64,000 nt of DNA from Chryseolinea soli (GTDB lineage Bacteria > Bacteroidota > Bacteroidia > Cytophagales > Cyclobacteriaceae): positions 3,720,001-3,784,000 of the forward strand of contig NZ_CP032382.1 in assembly GCF_003589925.1 (NCBI RefSeq), read 5' to 3'. The notes under the pieces are model-generated. The model searched no databases and was not told where the DNA came from. It was given only the letters and a program-made list of their open reading frames with translations. Made by a program: the position numbers and the translations under genes. Every line of letters starts with the position of its first letter. The stretch's first letter is position 1. This document shows, one piece after another, positions 26,687-35,685 of the stretch.

Positions 26687-29482
26687 ATGTACAGACAGTT
26701 TATAAGACTTTGTGCCATGGGAGTGATTTTATTCACACCAAGCATGGTCTTTGGTCAGCAAATACCTTTAGATCCGCAAGTGCGGACTGGCAGATTGCCT
26801 AATGGATTGACATACTACCTGCGAAAGAATAATGAACCGCAGAAGCAAGCGTATATGATGATTGTCAACAAAGCGGGTTCCATCCTTGAGGACGACGATC
26901 AACTGGGGCTGGCGCATTTTATGGAGCACATGAATTTCAATGGTACCAGGCATTTTCCGAAAAACGAACTGGTCAATTTTCTTGAAAAGTCGGGTGTGAC
27001 ATTTGGCGCAGATCTGAACGCTTACACGTCGTTCGACGAAACAGTATACATACTTCCTATTCCGACCACTAATCCCGAGATGCTTCCTAAGGGTTTGGAT
27101 GTTTTGCGCGATTGGGCATCGGAGGCGACACTGGATCCTGTCGAGATTGACAAGGAGAGAGGCGTCATCCTGGAAGAGGAGCGCTTGCATCGTGGTCGAG
27201 GTGAGCGTATAGATAAGCAGACTTTTCCGATGCTCACCAATAGGTCGAAGTATGGCGCACGTTCCCCCATCGGTGAAGTTGATATACTCAGAACCTTCAA
27301 GCCAGAGTCAATTAAACGCTTCAAGGACGATTGGTATCGTCCCGACCTTCAAGCCGTCATTGTGGTGGGGGACATAGATCTTGACAAGACGGAGAAGTTG
27401 GTCAAGACGAGGTTTACGGACTTAAACAATCCCGTGAAAGAGCGGACAAGGAGCCGATACGAGATCGAACTGAAAGGTAACAATCAGTTTATAGTAGCAA
27501 CGGACGATGAACAACCTAATGTGTCGATAGAGATTTACTTTAAACGCAAAAGCGGCGACCTATACACCGAGGAAGAATATGTCAGAGCGATCAAAGGTCA
27601 GCTGATGAACCAGATGATCAGCTTTCGACAGTTAGAGATGACTAACAGCGATCCTGCGCCTGCTTACCTCAATATGGGAATCGGTAAGCAAGGCTTCGTG
27701 GGTGGAGTGGAGACGATGGGCATTTCGGTGACCGGGAAGAAAGGGAAATTGAAGGAGGCTTTTAAAAAAACGTGGGGCCTTGTAGAACGGCTTAGGAAAT
27801 ATGGATTTACTGAGCAAGACCTGGAAAACGCAAGAACACAATTCCTGCGTTTTTATGAGCAGCGATTTGAGGAACGCGAGCATAACGAATCGAAATCCTA
27901 TGCGCAGGAGTATGTGTCTCTGTTCCTAAGAGGTGAGGCTTCTCCGGGCATAGCATGGGAATATGATTTTGTAAAAAAGACATTGCCGAAGATTTCAGTG
28001 AGTGATATCAATGCGCTGTTACAGGGATATCTGGAACCGCATGACCGCGATATAGTGGTCGGCGCACCGACGTCCGAGAAAGGCATGCTGCCGACTGAAA
28101 AAGACATTGAGGGGTGGATGACCGAGGTTGCTCAGGCAGAAACATCGGCATTTCGGGAACAGGAATCCGAAAAAGAATTATTGGAGACTTTGCCGGTGGC
28201 TGGGAAGGTTGTTTCAAGAACGCAGAAAAGAGAATTTGGTGTCACCGAACTCAAGCTGTCGAATGGTATCAATGTGATATTAAAGCCGACTGCATATAAA
28301 AGCGACCAGATAATTTTTACTGCGTTTAGCGAGGGAGGAACATCTCTTTACGATTTGAAGGACTTTTTCAACGCAGCGTACGCGACGAGCTTCTTTGATG
28401 AAATGGGGCTTGGCAAGCTTACCTCGATAGAGATGCAGCGGAAACTTGCGGGTAGCACAGCTCAGGTGTCGGTAAATATCGGTGAGAAAATAGAAGCTGC
28501 TGGCGGCGGCGCATCGGTGAAAGATATTGAAACAGCTTTTCAAGTGCTATATCTGAAGTTTACATCCCCTCGCAAAGACACGGTGCTGTTTGGTAATATG
28601 CTGGCGAACTTTGAGGAGATTCTTGCGAACCGATATCTTGACCCCCAAAATGTGTTTTCAGATTCTATCGAAGCTATCGTCAGTAACCGTGATGCTCGCC
28701 ATCGTGCGCCATCGGTAGAGGATATCAAAGCGTTAAATTTGGATCGGATGTACCGGATCTATAAGGAAAGGTTTGCTGACGCCTCTGGCTTTACTTTTGT
28801 GTTTGTGGGTAATTTTGAAGAAAGGGAACTACTTCCTCTCATTGAGAAATATCTAGGGTCTTTGCCGGCAACCCATAAGGCTGAAAAGGCGCGGGCTTTT
28901 AAACTGAAGAGTCTCGAAGGAAAGGTTATGAAAGTTGTGTCAGCAGGTACGGAAAATAAGGCATCGGTAAGAATGTTTGTACACGGAAAGGCTAAGAACA
29001 CTGAAGTTGAAAGAATGAAACTTAGGGCTCTCTGTGAAATTCTTCAAATGAGACTTGTGCAGATACTTAGGGAGGATGAGGGGGGCGTATATACCCCGTC
29101 TGTACGGGGGGCGTTTATAGAAGAGGAACAAAAGTTTTCCATTGGAATTGGGTTTGGCTGCTCTCCGCAAAATGCGGATCGCCTAATTTCCTTGGTAACA
29201 GCGGCACTCAAGGATATTCGGGAGCGGGGAGTAACCGCTGAGGAGGTTCAGAAGTTTAAAGTGGCGTGTGAAAAGAGGCATGATCAGTCATTAACTACGA
29301 ACGAGTTCTGGTTGCAATACTTAGCCGGCCAGTATCGGAAAAAAGAGGATTTGAGTGCGATCAATGCGTTTCACAAAGACTTATCCAGGGTGACCGCTGA
29401 AAGCTTGTTAAAAGCTTCGCAAGTGTTTTTCAGTGACAAAAATGTCCTAACCTTCAAGTTAGTGCCAAAGAGTACGAGTTAG
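26687..29482 (+). CDS. Secreted M16 family zinc metallopeptidase (insulinase/pitrilysin-like)
   Basis: M16 enzymes enclose and cut peptides inside a clamshell chamber. The 931-aa protein has a signal peptide (ending VFG, about residue 23) and the inverted zinc motif HFMEH with ligands His77 and His81 and catalytic Glu80. The third ligand is in the Glu-rich segment ERGVILEEE (157-165). A second, catalytically inactive half is typical (KLSNGINVILKPTAYKSDQI starting near residue 525). The length equals that of full two-domain members. It is the last gene of the plus-strand cluster and is followed by a strong terminator. A periplasmic peptidase beside a SusC/SusD importer and thioredoxins suggests degradation of imported, perhaps disulfide-containing, peptides. 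Confidence 0.92.
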   Translation: MYRQFIRLCAMGVILFTPSMVFGQQIPLDPQVRTGRLPNGLTYYLRKNNEPQKQAYMMIVNKAGSILEDDDQLGLAHFMEHMNFNGTRHFPKNELVNFLEKSGVTFGADLNAYTSFDETVYILPIPTTNPEMLPKGLDVLRDWASEATLDPVEIDKERGVILEEERLHRGRGERIDKQTFPMLTNRSKYGARSPIGEVDILRTFKPESIKRFKDDWYRPDLQAVIVVGDIDLDKTEKLVKTRFTDLNNPVKERTRSRYEIELKGNNQFIVATDDEQPNVSIEIYFKRKSGDLYTEEEYVRAIKGQLMNQMISFRQLEMTNSDPAPAYLNMGIGKQGFVGGVETMGISVTGKKGKLKEAFKKTWGLVERLRKYGFTEQDLENARTQFLRFYEQRFEEREHNESKSYAQEYVSLFLRGEASPGIAWEYDFVKKTLPKISVSDINALLQGYLEPHDRDIVVGAPTSEKGMLPTEKDIEGWMTEVAQAETSAFREQESEKELLETLPVAGKVVSRTQKREFGVTELKLSNGINVILKPTAYKSDQIIFTAFSEGGTSLYDLKDFFNAAYATSFFDEMGLGKLTSIEMQRKLAGSTAQVSVNIGEKIEAAGGGASVKDIETAFQVLYLKFTSPRKDTVLFGNMLANFEEILANRYLDPQNVFSDSIEAIVSNRDARHRAPSVEDIKALNLDRMYRIYKERFADASGFTFVFVGNFEERELLPLIEKYLGSLPATHKAEKARAFKLKSLEGKVMKVVSAGTENKASVRMFVHGKAKNTEVERMKLRALCEILQMRLVQILREDEGGVYTPSVRGAFIEEEQKFSIGIGFGCSPQNADRLISLVTAALKDIRERGVTAEEVQKFKVACEKRHDQSLTTNEFWLQYLAGQYRKKEDLSAINAFHKDLSRVTAESLLKASQVFFSDKNVLTFKLVPKSTS

Positions 29483-29500
29483 TTTAGGTTTAAAAGGAAG

Positions 29501-29526
29501 GGGGCCATGAGAATGGCTCCTTTTTT
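29501..29526 (+). terminator. Rho-independent terminator closing the FecR-SusC-MutS-M16 cluster
   Basis: An 8-bp stem (GGGGCCAT with ATGGCTCC, one G-T pair) with a GAGA tetraloop is followed by six T residues. It lies 18 bp after the M16 stop codon. Confidence 0.9.
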
Positions 29527-29582
29527 ATTAATTAATTAATCTTTTTAGCCAAAGGTGAGTATCCGGACTAACATTGAGTGTC

Positions 29583-30158
29583 TTAAAATCCAAGGAACAG
29601 CGTGATCAAGGCGGTCTGGATGGAATAGCGTATTGCCCGTAGCGCTTTGGTAATATGGGCCTCAACCGTTTTTGGCGAGATATCGAGCTTGTCTGCAATT
29701 TCCTTTTGGGAATAGCCCTCTTCTCGGCTCATGCGGAATACTAATTGACATTTCTCCGGTAAGGATTTGATGGTGTCTTCGATCGCGGATAGTGCGCCAT
29801 TGTAGTCGATCCATTCGGCGGTGGTGTTTACTTCAAGCGACGTGGCATCGTCAGAGTCGACGAACATGCGGTCCTTTGCAAACTGAGCCAATTTTGCCAG
29901 GATTTCGTATTTCACGCAGGAAGCGATGTAGGTATGGAACGAATGGCGGAGTATCAAGGTATTCCTGCGTCTCCATAGGTTCATGAAGACATCCTGAACG
30001 ATCTCTTCGGCCTCAACTTCTGAACCGAGTCTGATTTTTGCCTGTACCAATAGCTTCTTCCAGTAGCGGTTGAATAGCTCGGCAAACGCATGTTTGTCAT
30101 CATGCTCCCGGAGCAGCTGAACCAGTTTAAGGTCGTCATATGTCGAATAGCAGTTCAA
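29583..30158 (-). CDS. ECF-type RNA polymerase sigma-70 factor
   Basis: It directs RNA polymerase to its own regulon and is probably controlled by a FecR anti-sigma factor. Region 2 is recognisable in AFAELFNRYWKKLLVQA and EEIVQDVFMNLWRRR. Region 4 is the helix-turn-helix EGYSQKEIADKLDISPKTVE near the C-terminus. The start is uncertain. The frame is open to a TTG at 30242 (219 aa), but no ATG is available and the first 28 residues look non-coding. The TTG at 30158 gives 191 aa, the normal family length. It converges on the M16 gene with a terminator between. The FecR at 7878 lacks an adjacent sigma gene, so this is its best candidate partner despite a distance of 20 kb. Confidence 0.85.
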   Translation of the reverse strand: MNCYSTYDDLKLVQLLREHDDKHAFAELFNRYWKKLLVQAKIRLGSEVEAEEIVQDVFMNLWRRRNTLILRHSFHTYIASCVKYEILAKLAQFAKDRMFVDSDDATSLEVNTTAEWIDYNGALSAIEDTIKSLPEKCQLVFRMSREEGYSQKEIADKLDISPKTVEAHITKALRAIRYSIQTALITLFLGF

Positions 30159-30917
30159 GGCAAGTCGCTTTTCGGTAATAGGTCGAAGAAATAATATTTC
30201 AAACGTTGTAGTTTTTTTGATCGATTCTACAACCAAAATCAATTCAATTTAAAATTTTTGTGATGAAAATTAACTGTTGGTGAAATTTTTATACAGCAAT
30301 ATTATGAAATAATTGCTGCCTGATTGGTCGGAGCAATTCGGTGATTAACCTTGACTTCATACCGATGCCAAGCGGTTGATCGATCTAGCAAAAAGGACGT
30401 CCATAGGAGGAGCTAAAGGGGATATTTGAACTTTTGTTTCGTGGACTATCCTTTTTAGTCATCGTATAGGCACGAGTACACTGAAGCTGCTCTTTGTTCG
30501 TGTTATTGTACGACTTGATAGTACAAAACCGATTCTCCAGCTGATAATTACAAACGAAATATTAAGTTATAGAATGTCAGAATCCTTTAGGCTAAGCGCG
30601 CCCAATGCATCCTAGATTAATTTATATTTAGGTGCATCTGGCTTCCCGATACGAGTTAGGTTTCCATAAAATCTTGAAGGGCTTTTTTTACCTCTGGATC
30701 CTTTGATATGTGACTTGGAATCATAGGTAAAGGGAGTGCGGGCAAAAGTGTGTACACCACAGACAACTCCTCCAGGCACACTAACTGCGTCAGGCATTCA
30801 TCACATTGCTAGCATCGTATGGCGCATGAAATGCCTTTTGGCTACAACAATCTGAATTTCGACTACGTGTGGATTCTTACTGCGGACGACTTTTGTGCAA
30901 GTAAAATCGAAAACAAT
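30159..30917. other. Intergenic region between sigma factor and NmrA-like gene
   Basis: I see no supported gene in these 759 bases. The only structures noted are a short inverted repeat (TTGTAC, 9-nt spacer, GTACAA) at 30506-30526 and AT-rich sequence upstream of the sigma factor. A 61-codon minus-strand frame at 30612-30797 has no recognisable motif. Confidence 0.5.
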
Positions 30918-31826
30918 ATGAACATCGTATTAACAGGATCAGTAAGCCATGTAGGCAAGCCACTCACGCAGGAGTTGGTAGGTAAAGGCCACTCCGTAAC
31001 GGTTATCACAAGTAAAGCGGAGAGGATAAAAGAGATTGAATCACTCGGTGCGACAGCAGCTGTGGGCAGTATGCTTGACGTTCACTTTCTGGCAACAACG
31101 TTCCAGGGTGCAGACATCGTGTACCTGATGGAAACACTTGATGCCGTAGGTGGTGACTTTGGTGACAAGGATAGTGATCTCATTGATGCTATCAGCCAGA
31201 TCGGACAGAATTACAAGCAGGCCGTTCTTGAAGCAGGTATCAACCAAATAGTGCATCTGAGTAGCATCGGTGCTCACATGAAAAAAGGAAATGGATTTTT
31301 GCAATTTCATCACAACGTAGAAACCATTCTCAAGCAACTCCCGGAAGAGGTGAGCATTAAGTTCATGCGCCCGGTTGGATTCTACACCAACATGTTCGGA
31401 TTCATCAGGAGCATCAAAACGAAAGGTGCAATTATCTCTAATTATGGAGGCGATAAAAAAGAACCATGGGTATCACCGGAAGATATCGCTGCTGCCATAA
31501 CGGAAGAGATGGACAAACCATTTGGAGGAAGGAATGTTCGTTATGTGGCAAGCGATGAAGTGTCGCCAAATGAAATTGCAAAAGCGTTGGGTAATGCTAT
31601 TGGCAAGCCGGATTTGCAATGGCAGGTAATCTCTGACGAGCAGCTTCTGAACGGCTGGATAAAAGGTGGATTCAACCCACAGATTGCCCGTGGCTTTGTG
31701 GAGATGCAGGCCAGTCAGCGAAGTGGTTTGTTATATGAAGACTACTATCTTAATAAACCAACGTTAGGTAAAGTGAAACTGGATTCGTTCGCAATTCAAT
31801 TTGCTGTTGCTTATCATGCGGAATAA
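30918..31826 (+). CDS. NmrA-like NAD(P)-binding oxidoreductase
   Basis: An atypical short-chain dehydrogenase/reductase of the NmrA/NAD-epimerase group. It binds NAD(P) in the cytoplasm and may act as a redox sensor or a quinone-type reductase. The ATG at 30918 gives 302 aa starting MNIVLTGSVSHVGKPL, where the beta strand and degenerate glycine-rich nucleotide loop begin at once. A frame from 30819 would add 33 unrelated residues. Further marks are AGADIVYLMET-like spacing (QGADIVYLMET) and VHLSSIGAHMKKGNG, the usual active-site strand without a Tyr-x3-Lys pair. It is followed 94 bp later by the siderophore-interacting protein gene. The substrate is unknown. Confidence 0.85.
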   Translation: MNIVLTGSVSHVGKPLTQELVGKGHSVTVITSKAERIKEIESLGATAAVGSMLDVHFLATTFQGADIVYLMETLDAVGGDFGDKDSDLIDAISQIGQNYKQAVLEAGINQIVHLSSIGAHMKKGNGFLQFHHNVETILKQLPEEVSIKFMRPVGFYTNMFGFIRSIKTKGAIISNYGGDKKEPWVSPEDIAAAITEEMDKPFGGRNVRYVASDEVSPNEIAKALGNAIGKPDLQWQVISDEQLLNGWIKGGFNPQIARGFVEMQASQRSGLLYEDYYLNKPTLGKVKLDSFAIQFAVAYHAE

Positions 31827-31920
31827 TCCATGGAGGAGCAATAGACAATTCCGTATTCAATAACTCATAGCGAATTAGGTCATTGATAATACGACTTAGA
31901 ATCATTTTAACCCTGAATGT

Positions 31921-32613
31921 ATGGTAACGACTACTAGGATATCGGCAATAGAGAAAGTATTTGTGAAAACCGGACAGATCCTATCCACACGCGCATGGAA
32001 CGGTGGTAACATGCACGAGTTGCATCTTCATTTGCCCGATGTGGATTTTGATACGTGGAAAAAAACACAATCGATCAAATGCAGAATATCCTCACTACAT
32101 TATACGGATTATACTCCTGCCATGTGGGATGCCACAGAGAAAACCTGCACGTTATACATCGATACAAGCCATGCCGGCAAGGGAAGCGAATGGGCGAAAA
32201 GACAAAGGCGGGAAGCCGTTTTTTACTATCTTAACATCGAAGAGGAGTCTCACCTCCCCGAGTGGGGCAGACGTCATATCTTCTTTGGTGACCGGACAGC
32301 TATTGGCCATTTTTGCGCGATACAGCAACTGGCATCATCAGAGATAAATATAGACGGTTGCGTTGTCTTCAATGACATAACGACTGCGAATGGATTGGCT
32401 GAAAATTGTCCGTGGTTGCAAGTGAAATGTGTTACGGATTATCAACGGCTATATGATCATGCGGAGCAGGTGGCGATACAAATTAAAGACGACCAAGAGA
32501 ATAATGTATTCTATGTGGTGGGTAATGCGCAGCTGATTATGAGTGTCCGTAAACTTTTAAAGACGCACGGAATTGATGGAAGCCGTATTAAATCAAAAGG
32601 ATTTTGGAAGTAG
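31921..32613 (+). CDS. Siderophore-interacting protein-like FAD/NAD(P) ferric reductase
   Basis: Members of this family (SIP/ViuB) reduce ferric siderophores in the cytoplasm using FAD and NAD(P)H. The 230-aa protein has the FAD-binding-9 core: an N-terminal beta barrel with CRISSLHYTDYTPAMWD in place of the usual RxYTxR motif, SHAGKGSEWAKRQ as the HGxxGPAxxWA-like loop, and FFGDRTAIGHFCAI corresponding to the GDETALPAI segment. It ends with a nucleotide-binding half (FYVVGNAQLIMSVRKLL). The key flavin-binding Arg-x-Tyr-Thr motif is diverged, so activity should not be assumed. The AraC gene starts 26 bp downstream on the same strand and probably regulates or is co-expressed with it. Confidence 0.8.
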   Translation: MVTTTRISAIEKVFVKTGQILSTRAWNGGNMHELHLHLPDVDFDTWKKTQSIKCRISSLHYTDYTPAMWDATEKTCTLYIDTSHAGKGSEWAKRQRREAVFYYLNIEEESHLPEWGRRHIFFGDRTAIGHFCAIQQLASSEINIDGCVVFNDITTANGLAENCPWLQVKCVTDYQRLYDHAEQVAIQIKDDQENNVFYVVGNAQLIMSVRKLLKTHGIDGSRIKSKGFWK

Positions 32614-32639
32614 TAGCGGAATTGAATAGCAGCTATAGA

Positions 32640-33560
32640 ATGAAACCAGTTATGGAAAAACGTAAAACGAAAAGAGTAAAAACAATAACAGAATTCCACA
32701 AGCTCAGAGGTTTACCAAAACCTGAGCACCCACTAATCAGTATTGTAGAGTATTCGAAAATAGTCCGTTCACCGGAGATCAGCCAGGTAAACTGGGTGCT
32801 TGATTTCTATAATATTTCGATGAAGAAAGGTCTCAATGCAAAATTGAAATACGGACAACAGGAATATGACTTTGATGAAGGAGTCATGTTCTTTATTTCG
32901 CCCAACCAGGTTTTTAGAATTGAAGCGGAACCTAAAGCAACAGAAGAAAAGTCAGGCTGGATGCTGCTGATTCATCCTGACTTCTTTTGGAACACAGCGT
33001 TGGCGAAATCCATAAGACTATACGAGTTTTTTGACTATTCCGTAAACGAAGCATTGTTTGTGTCCGAAAAAGAAGAGTCAATGATTAACCAGATTATTCA
33101 AAACGTTCAGTTGGAGTATCATTCTAATATTGACAAGTTCAGTAAGCAAATTATTGTTTCACAGATAGAAACGCTGCTGAATTATGCAGAACGTTTTTAT
33201 AGCAGGCAATTCATTACCCGCGATAAATCAAATCACCAGGTATTGATTCGTCTGGAAAGATTGCTGGAGGAGTACTTCAAAGGTGAGCAAGTAAGTGTGA
33301 AAGGGTTGCCCGTAGTTCAGGACATCGCTTTTGCATTGAATGTTTCACCGAAGTACTTGAGTGCGTTACTCAAAGTGTTGACAGGGCAAAATACACAGCA
33401 GCACATTCATGAAATGCTGATAAAAAAGGCCAAAGAAAAGCTTTCCACTACGAGTTTGTCCGTAAGTGAAATTGCCTACGAACTGGGCTTCGAACATCCG
33501 CAGTCTTTCAGGTTTTCGCGTGATAAACTGACGTTTATAGAATCGATTCGAATAATTTAG
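32640..33560 (+). CDS. AraC family transcriptional regulator, C-terminus truncated
   Basis: The start is the ATG at 32640 (306 aa). An upstream TTG at 32604 overlaps the previous gene. The N-terminal cupin-like sensing domain (FDEGVMFFISPNQVF) is intact. The C-terminal AraC domain contains the first helix-turn-helix (DIAFALNVSPKYLSALLK) and most of the second (SVSEIAYELGFEHPQSF). After HPQSF the sequence stops matching the family. Instead of the usual SRxFKxxTGxTPxEFR ending it reads about 15 unrelated residues that are antisense to the neighbouring paralogue. The last recognition element is therefore lost and DNA binding may be weakened. The gene converges on the pseudogene at 33366-34085, and one deletion explains both truncations. 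Confidence 0.8.
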   Translation: MKPVMEKRKTKRVKTITEFHKLRGLPKPEHPLISIVEYSKIVRSPEISQVNWVLDFYNISMKKGLNAKLKYGQQEYDFDEGVMFFISPNQVFRIEAEPKATEEKSGWMLLIHPDFFWNTALAKSIRLYEFFDYSVNEALFVSEKEESMINQIIQNVQLEYHSNIDKFSKQIIVSQIETLLNYAERFYSRQFITRDKSNHQVLIRLERLLEEYFKGEQVSVKGLPVVQDIAFALNVSPKYLSALLKVLTGQNTQQHIHEMLIKKAKEKLSTTSLSVSEIAYELGFEHPQSFRFSRDKLTFIESIRII

Positions 33561-34085
33561 CAGTAATTCGATTTGTGAGATAATAACATCCTGACTAAAG
33601 TCATCAATTCTACCTTTCAATTCATCCTCTATAATTTTGAAGATGGAAATGATGGTTGTCCTTTCTCCGGCTGACAGGTGCAACGCCTCGTGCACAGCGT
33701 ATGAAAAGAATCCATATTGTTTGATTCTCTTTGCTAAAGAATAACCCAATAAAAAGTCAGGGTGAAAAAGCAAGGTATAGCCTGATTGATCACCACGCTG
33801 ATCATGTGTCCAGGTGACTTGGTTTGGTGACACAAAGAACATCCCACCTTCATCAAAGTCATAGAAGTCTTGTCCGTATTTAAACTTCCCATGCAGGTTC
33901 TTCTTGTATGCAATCTTGTAAAAATTCAGGATATGTGGGTTGGGAAGATTTTTCAAGGCAATTGTACCTTCAGAATTATTAATCAAGCTCACAAGGGAAT
34001 GGAGAGGTGCTGGTATGTTCAATACCTTATGCACCTTCGACAATGAATCTAATCTCTGTGGGCTTTGTTCTTCCTTCTTCATCAC
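33366..34085 (-). pseudogene. AraC-type regulator lacking its DNA-binding domain
   Basis: The frame starts with a good ATG at 34085 and matches the plus-strand AraC paralogue throughout the sensing domain: KYGQDFYDFDEGGMFFVSPN against KYGQQEYDFDEGVMFFISPN, and LLLNYSNRFYKRQFITR against TLLNYAERFYSRQFITR. Homology ends at about position 33515. From there the frame runs antisense through the paralogue's DNA-binding region and ends at 33366 with about 50 meaningless residues. Both helix-turn-helix motifs are missing, so it cannot work as a normal AraC regulator. It lies 20 bp downstream of the alpha/beta hydrolase gene on the same strand and may have been that gene's regulator. Confidence 0.82.
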
Positions 34086-34105
34086 ATTTCAAAGATTAGT
34101 AGTTT

Positions 34106-35140
34106 TTATTTGCAGTCAATTTTGCCTTTAGCTCCCTGAGATCCATTTAGGTTATTCTTAACATCGTCCCAGTCTGATTCTTTTGGATTGAGTTGGGAAT
34201 GGAGGTAAGCGAGAATCGTGTTACAAAGAAAAGCAACGCGCTCCGGATTTTCATCAGATGTTTCAACAGAGTCATAGCCAGAAACGCCGCCAAACAAATG
34301 GCCGGCATCAAAGACTGTCAGCAAACACTTGGGACCGGGACTTAAATGATATGCGTCAGCCCTCCAATTGTCGGTATCGGAGAAGTTCGAACTCTTGTCT
34401 TTATCGCCGTTCACGACCAGCGCGGGAAGAGTCATTGTATTGAAGTTCGTCCCAGCTAAAACAGGGTAATGTTCTTTGGCAAATGTAGCAAGTGTGGCTG
34501 ACGCACCCGGAGCCCCTATTATTACCCGAGCTTTTAACCTTGGCTCTGCAAGATTTATTACTTCACCATTGGCTGGATCAGTGACTTCCATACCAGCAAG
34601 CATCGCCACGGTGTGGCCTCCCAAAGAATGTCCGATAGCGGCGATTTGACTTAAATCGACCCTCCCTTTCAATCCTGGCACCGTACGAATTATTTTATCA
34701 AGGTTGTCAATGATAAATCGCATGTCCCGGGCTCGTGATTTCCAAAACAGAGGGGCTTCCGAATAGGACGGGTCAAGGGCTAATGTTTTTGAGTTTTCAT
34801 GGGTTGGCTGAATCACGACAAAACCATGCGACGCAAAAAAGTCTGCAAGCGGTCCGTAACCATGAAATGAAGAAAGAAAATTGGAACGTCCATGACCATG
34901 TGAAAGTAAAAGTACTGGAAGGTTCACTCCGCTTGCCGGAGCCGAAACTTTCATTTGAAGATCGACATGCCGACCTGCCATTCGTAGCACAACCGGGCTG
35001 TATGAAATAACCGGAATTCGAGAGGCAGTCGCTGGATCTTGTGAAAAAATAGTACCCGAGTTGATGCACAATGCAGTCATCAAAATTCCTGCTTTTATTG
35101 TGCTTGCTGAAGTTCGCTTTAAACCTATTGAAGTTGACAT
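34106..35140 (-). CDS. Secreted alpha/beta hydrolase (PAF-acetylhydrolase/dienelactone hydrolase-like)
   Basis: The 344-aa protein has a signal peptide ending near residue 33 (GTIFSQD). It has an alpha/beta-hydrolase fold with the oxyanion region LLSHGHGRS (79-87) and nucleophile Ser172 in GHSLGG. The likely acid is an Asp in VVNGDKDKSSN and the likely base is the His in FDAGHLFGG. This is a complete catalytic triad. The closest general class is chlorophyllase or platelet-activating-factor acetylhydrolase-like esterases. The substrate is unknown. The truncated AraC frame follows on the same strand after 20 bp. Confidence 0.85.
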   Translation of the reverse strand: MSTSIGLKRTSASTIKAGILMTALCINSGTIFSQDPATASRIPVISYSPVVLRMAGRHVDLQMKVSAPASGVNLPVLLLSHGHGRSNFLSSFHGYGPLADFFASHGFVVIQPTHENSKTLALDPSYSEAPLFWKSRARDMRFIIDNLDKIIRTVPGLKGRVDLSQIAAIGHSLGGHTVAMLAGMEVTDPANGEVINLAEPRLKARVIIGAPGASATLATFAKEHYPVLAGTNFNTMTLPALVVNGDKDKSSNFSDTDNWRADAYHLSPGPKCLLTVFDAGHLFGGVSGYDSVETSDENPERVAFLCNTILAYLHSQLNPKESDWDDVKNNLNGSQGAKGKIDCK

Positions 35141-35631
35141 ATTTGTTTGATTTGATAGGATACGAAAGTCTGAGTTCGATGGAATTATAACGTAGTTAAA
35201 ATCAGGAATTCCGTAGCCAAAACGCAGTTGGTGGTACAGCTCTAATTAATGATCGATTGCTTAGCAGTTCTGGTGATAAAATTTACATACGGGTTCTAAA
35301 ACAGCGTTTTTCGCTGATAGTATTCCTTGAGGTCAGAATATTGAATCTAAAGGTTTTGACAATTTCACACTTCCCTGAACAAAGCAGTCATGAAATCTGG
35401 ACTCTTAATACGGCTATTCTGGACTTTTGAAGAAAGCTTGACCTGGACGGCAACAGCATTCGCCTAATAATTGGGGAATTCCTGGAGGACGGAGCTTGTA
35501 AAGGGGAGACCGTTTATGCCCGTACTCCTTTGGAGCTGAGTCGCTTTCATTGGCCGTTTTACAAGAATTAGCCCTTCTAATAATATGGAAGTTACCGCTA
35601 CGTACAATCCATTGAAAAACAGTCATTTTAA
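35141..35631. other. Intergenic region upstream of the toxin-antitoxin operon
   Basis: This stretch of about 490 bp contains no gene that I can support. A 79-codon minus-strand frame at 35414-35653 has no family features and overlaps the antitoxin operator. No repeats or RNA genes were recognised. Confidence 0.5.
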
Positions 35632-35649
35632 ATAAACAAAATTGTTTAT
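35632..35649. promoter_or_regulatory. Palindromic operator upstream of the HigA-like antitoxin
   Basis: Perfect 8-bp arms ATAAACAA and TTGTTTAT are separated by two bases. The site overlaps the -33 element of the putative promoter and lies 37 bp before the antitoxin ATG. This is the classical arrangement for autorepression by an antitoxin dimer, which is inferred here. Confidence 0.6.
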
Positions 35650-35672
35650 ACATAATATTTATAATATATTTG
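35641..35672 (+). promoter_or_regulatory. Bacteroidetes-type promoter of the toxin-antitoxin operon
   Basis: A -33-like ATTG at 35641-35644 is followed 20 bp later by TATATTTG at 35665-35672, an exact match to the Bacteroidetes -7 element TAnnTTTG. The antitoxin ATG follows after 13 bp. Confidence 0.6.
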
Positions 35673-35685
35673 TTATATTTATATC

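Noticed and set aside
30612..30797. 61-codon minus-strand frame
   Set aside because: No recognisable family or operon context; could be the remnant of a gene but nothing supports that.
35414..35653. 79-codon minus-strand frame upstream of the antitoxin
   Set aside because: It overlaps the operator/promoter of the toxin-antitoxin operon and has no family features.
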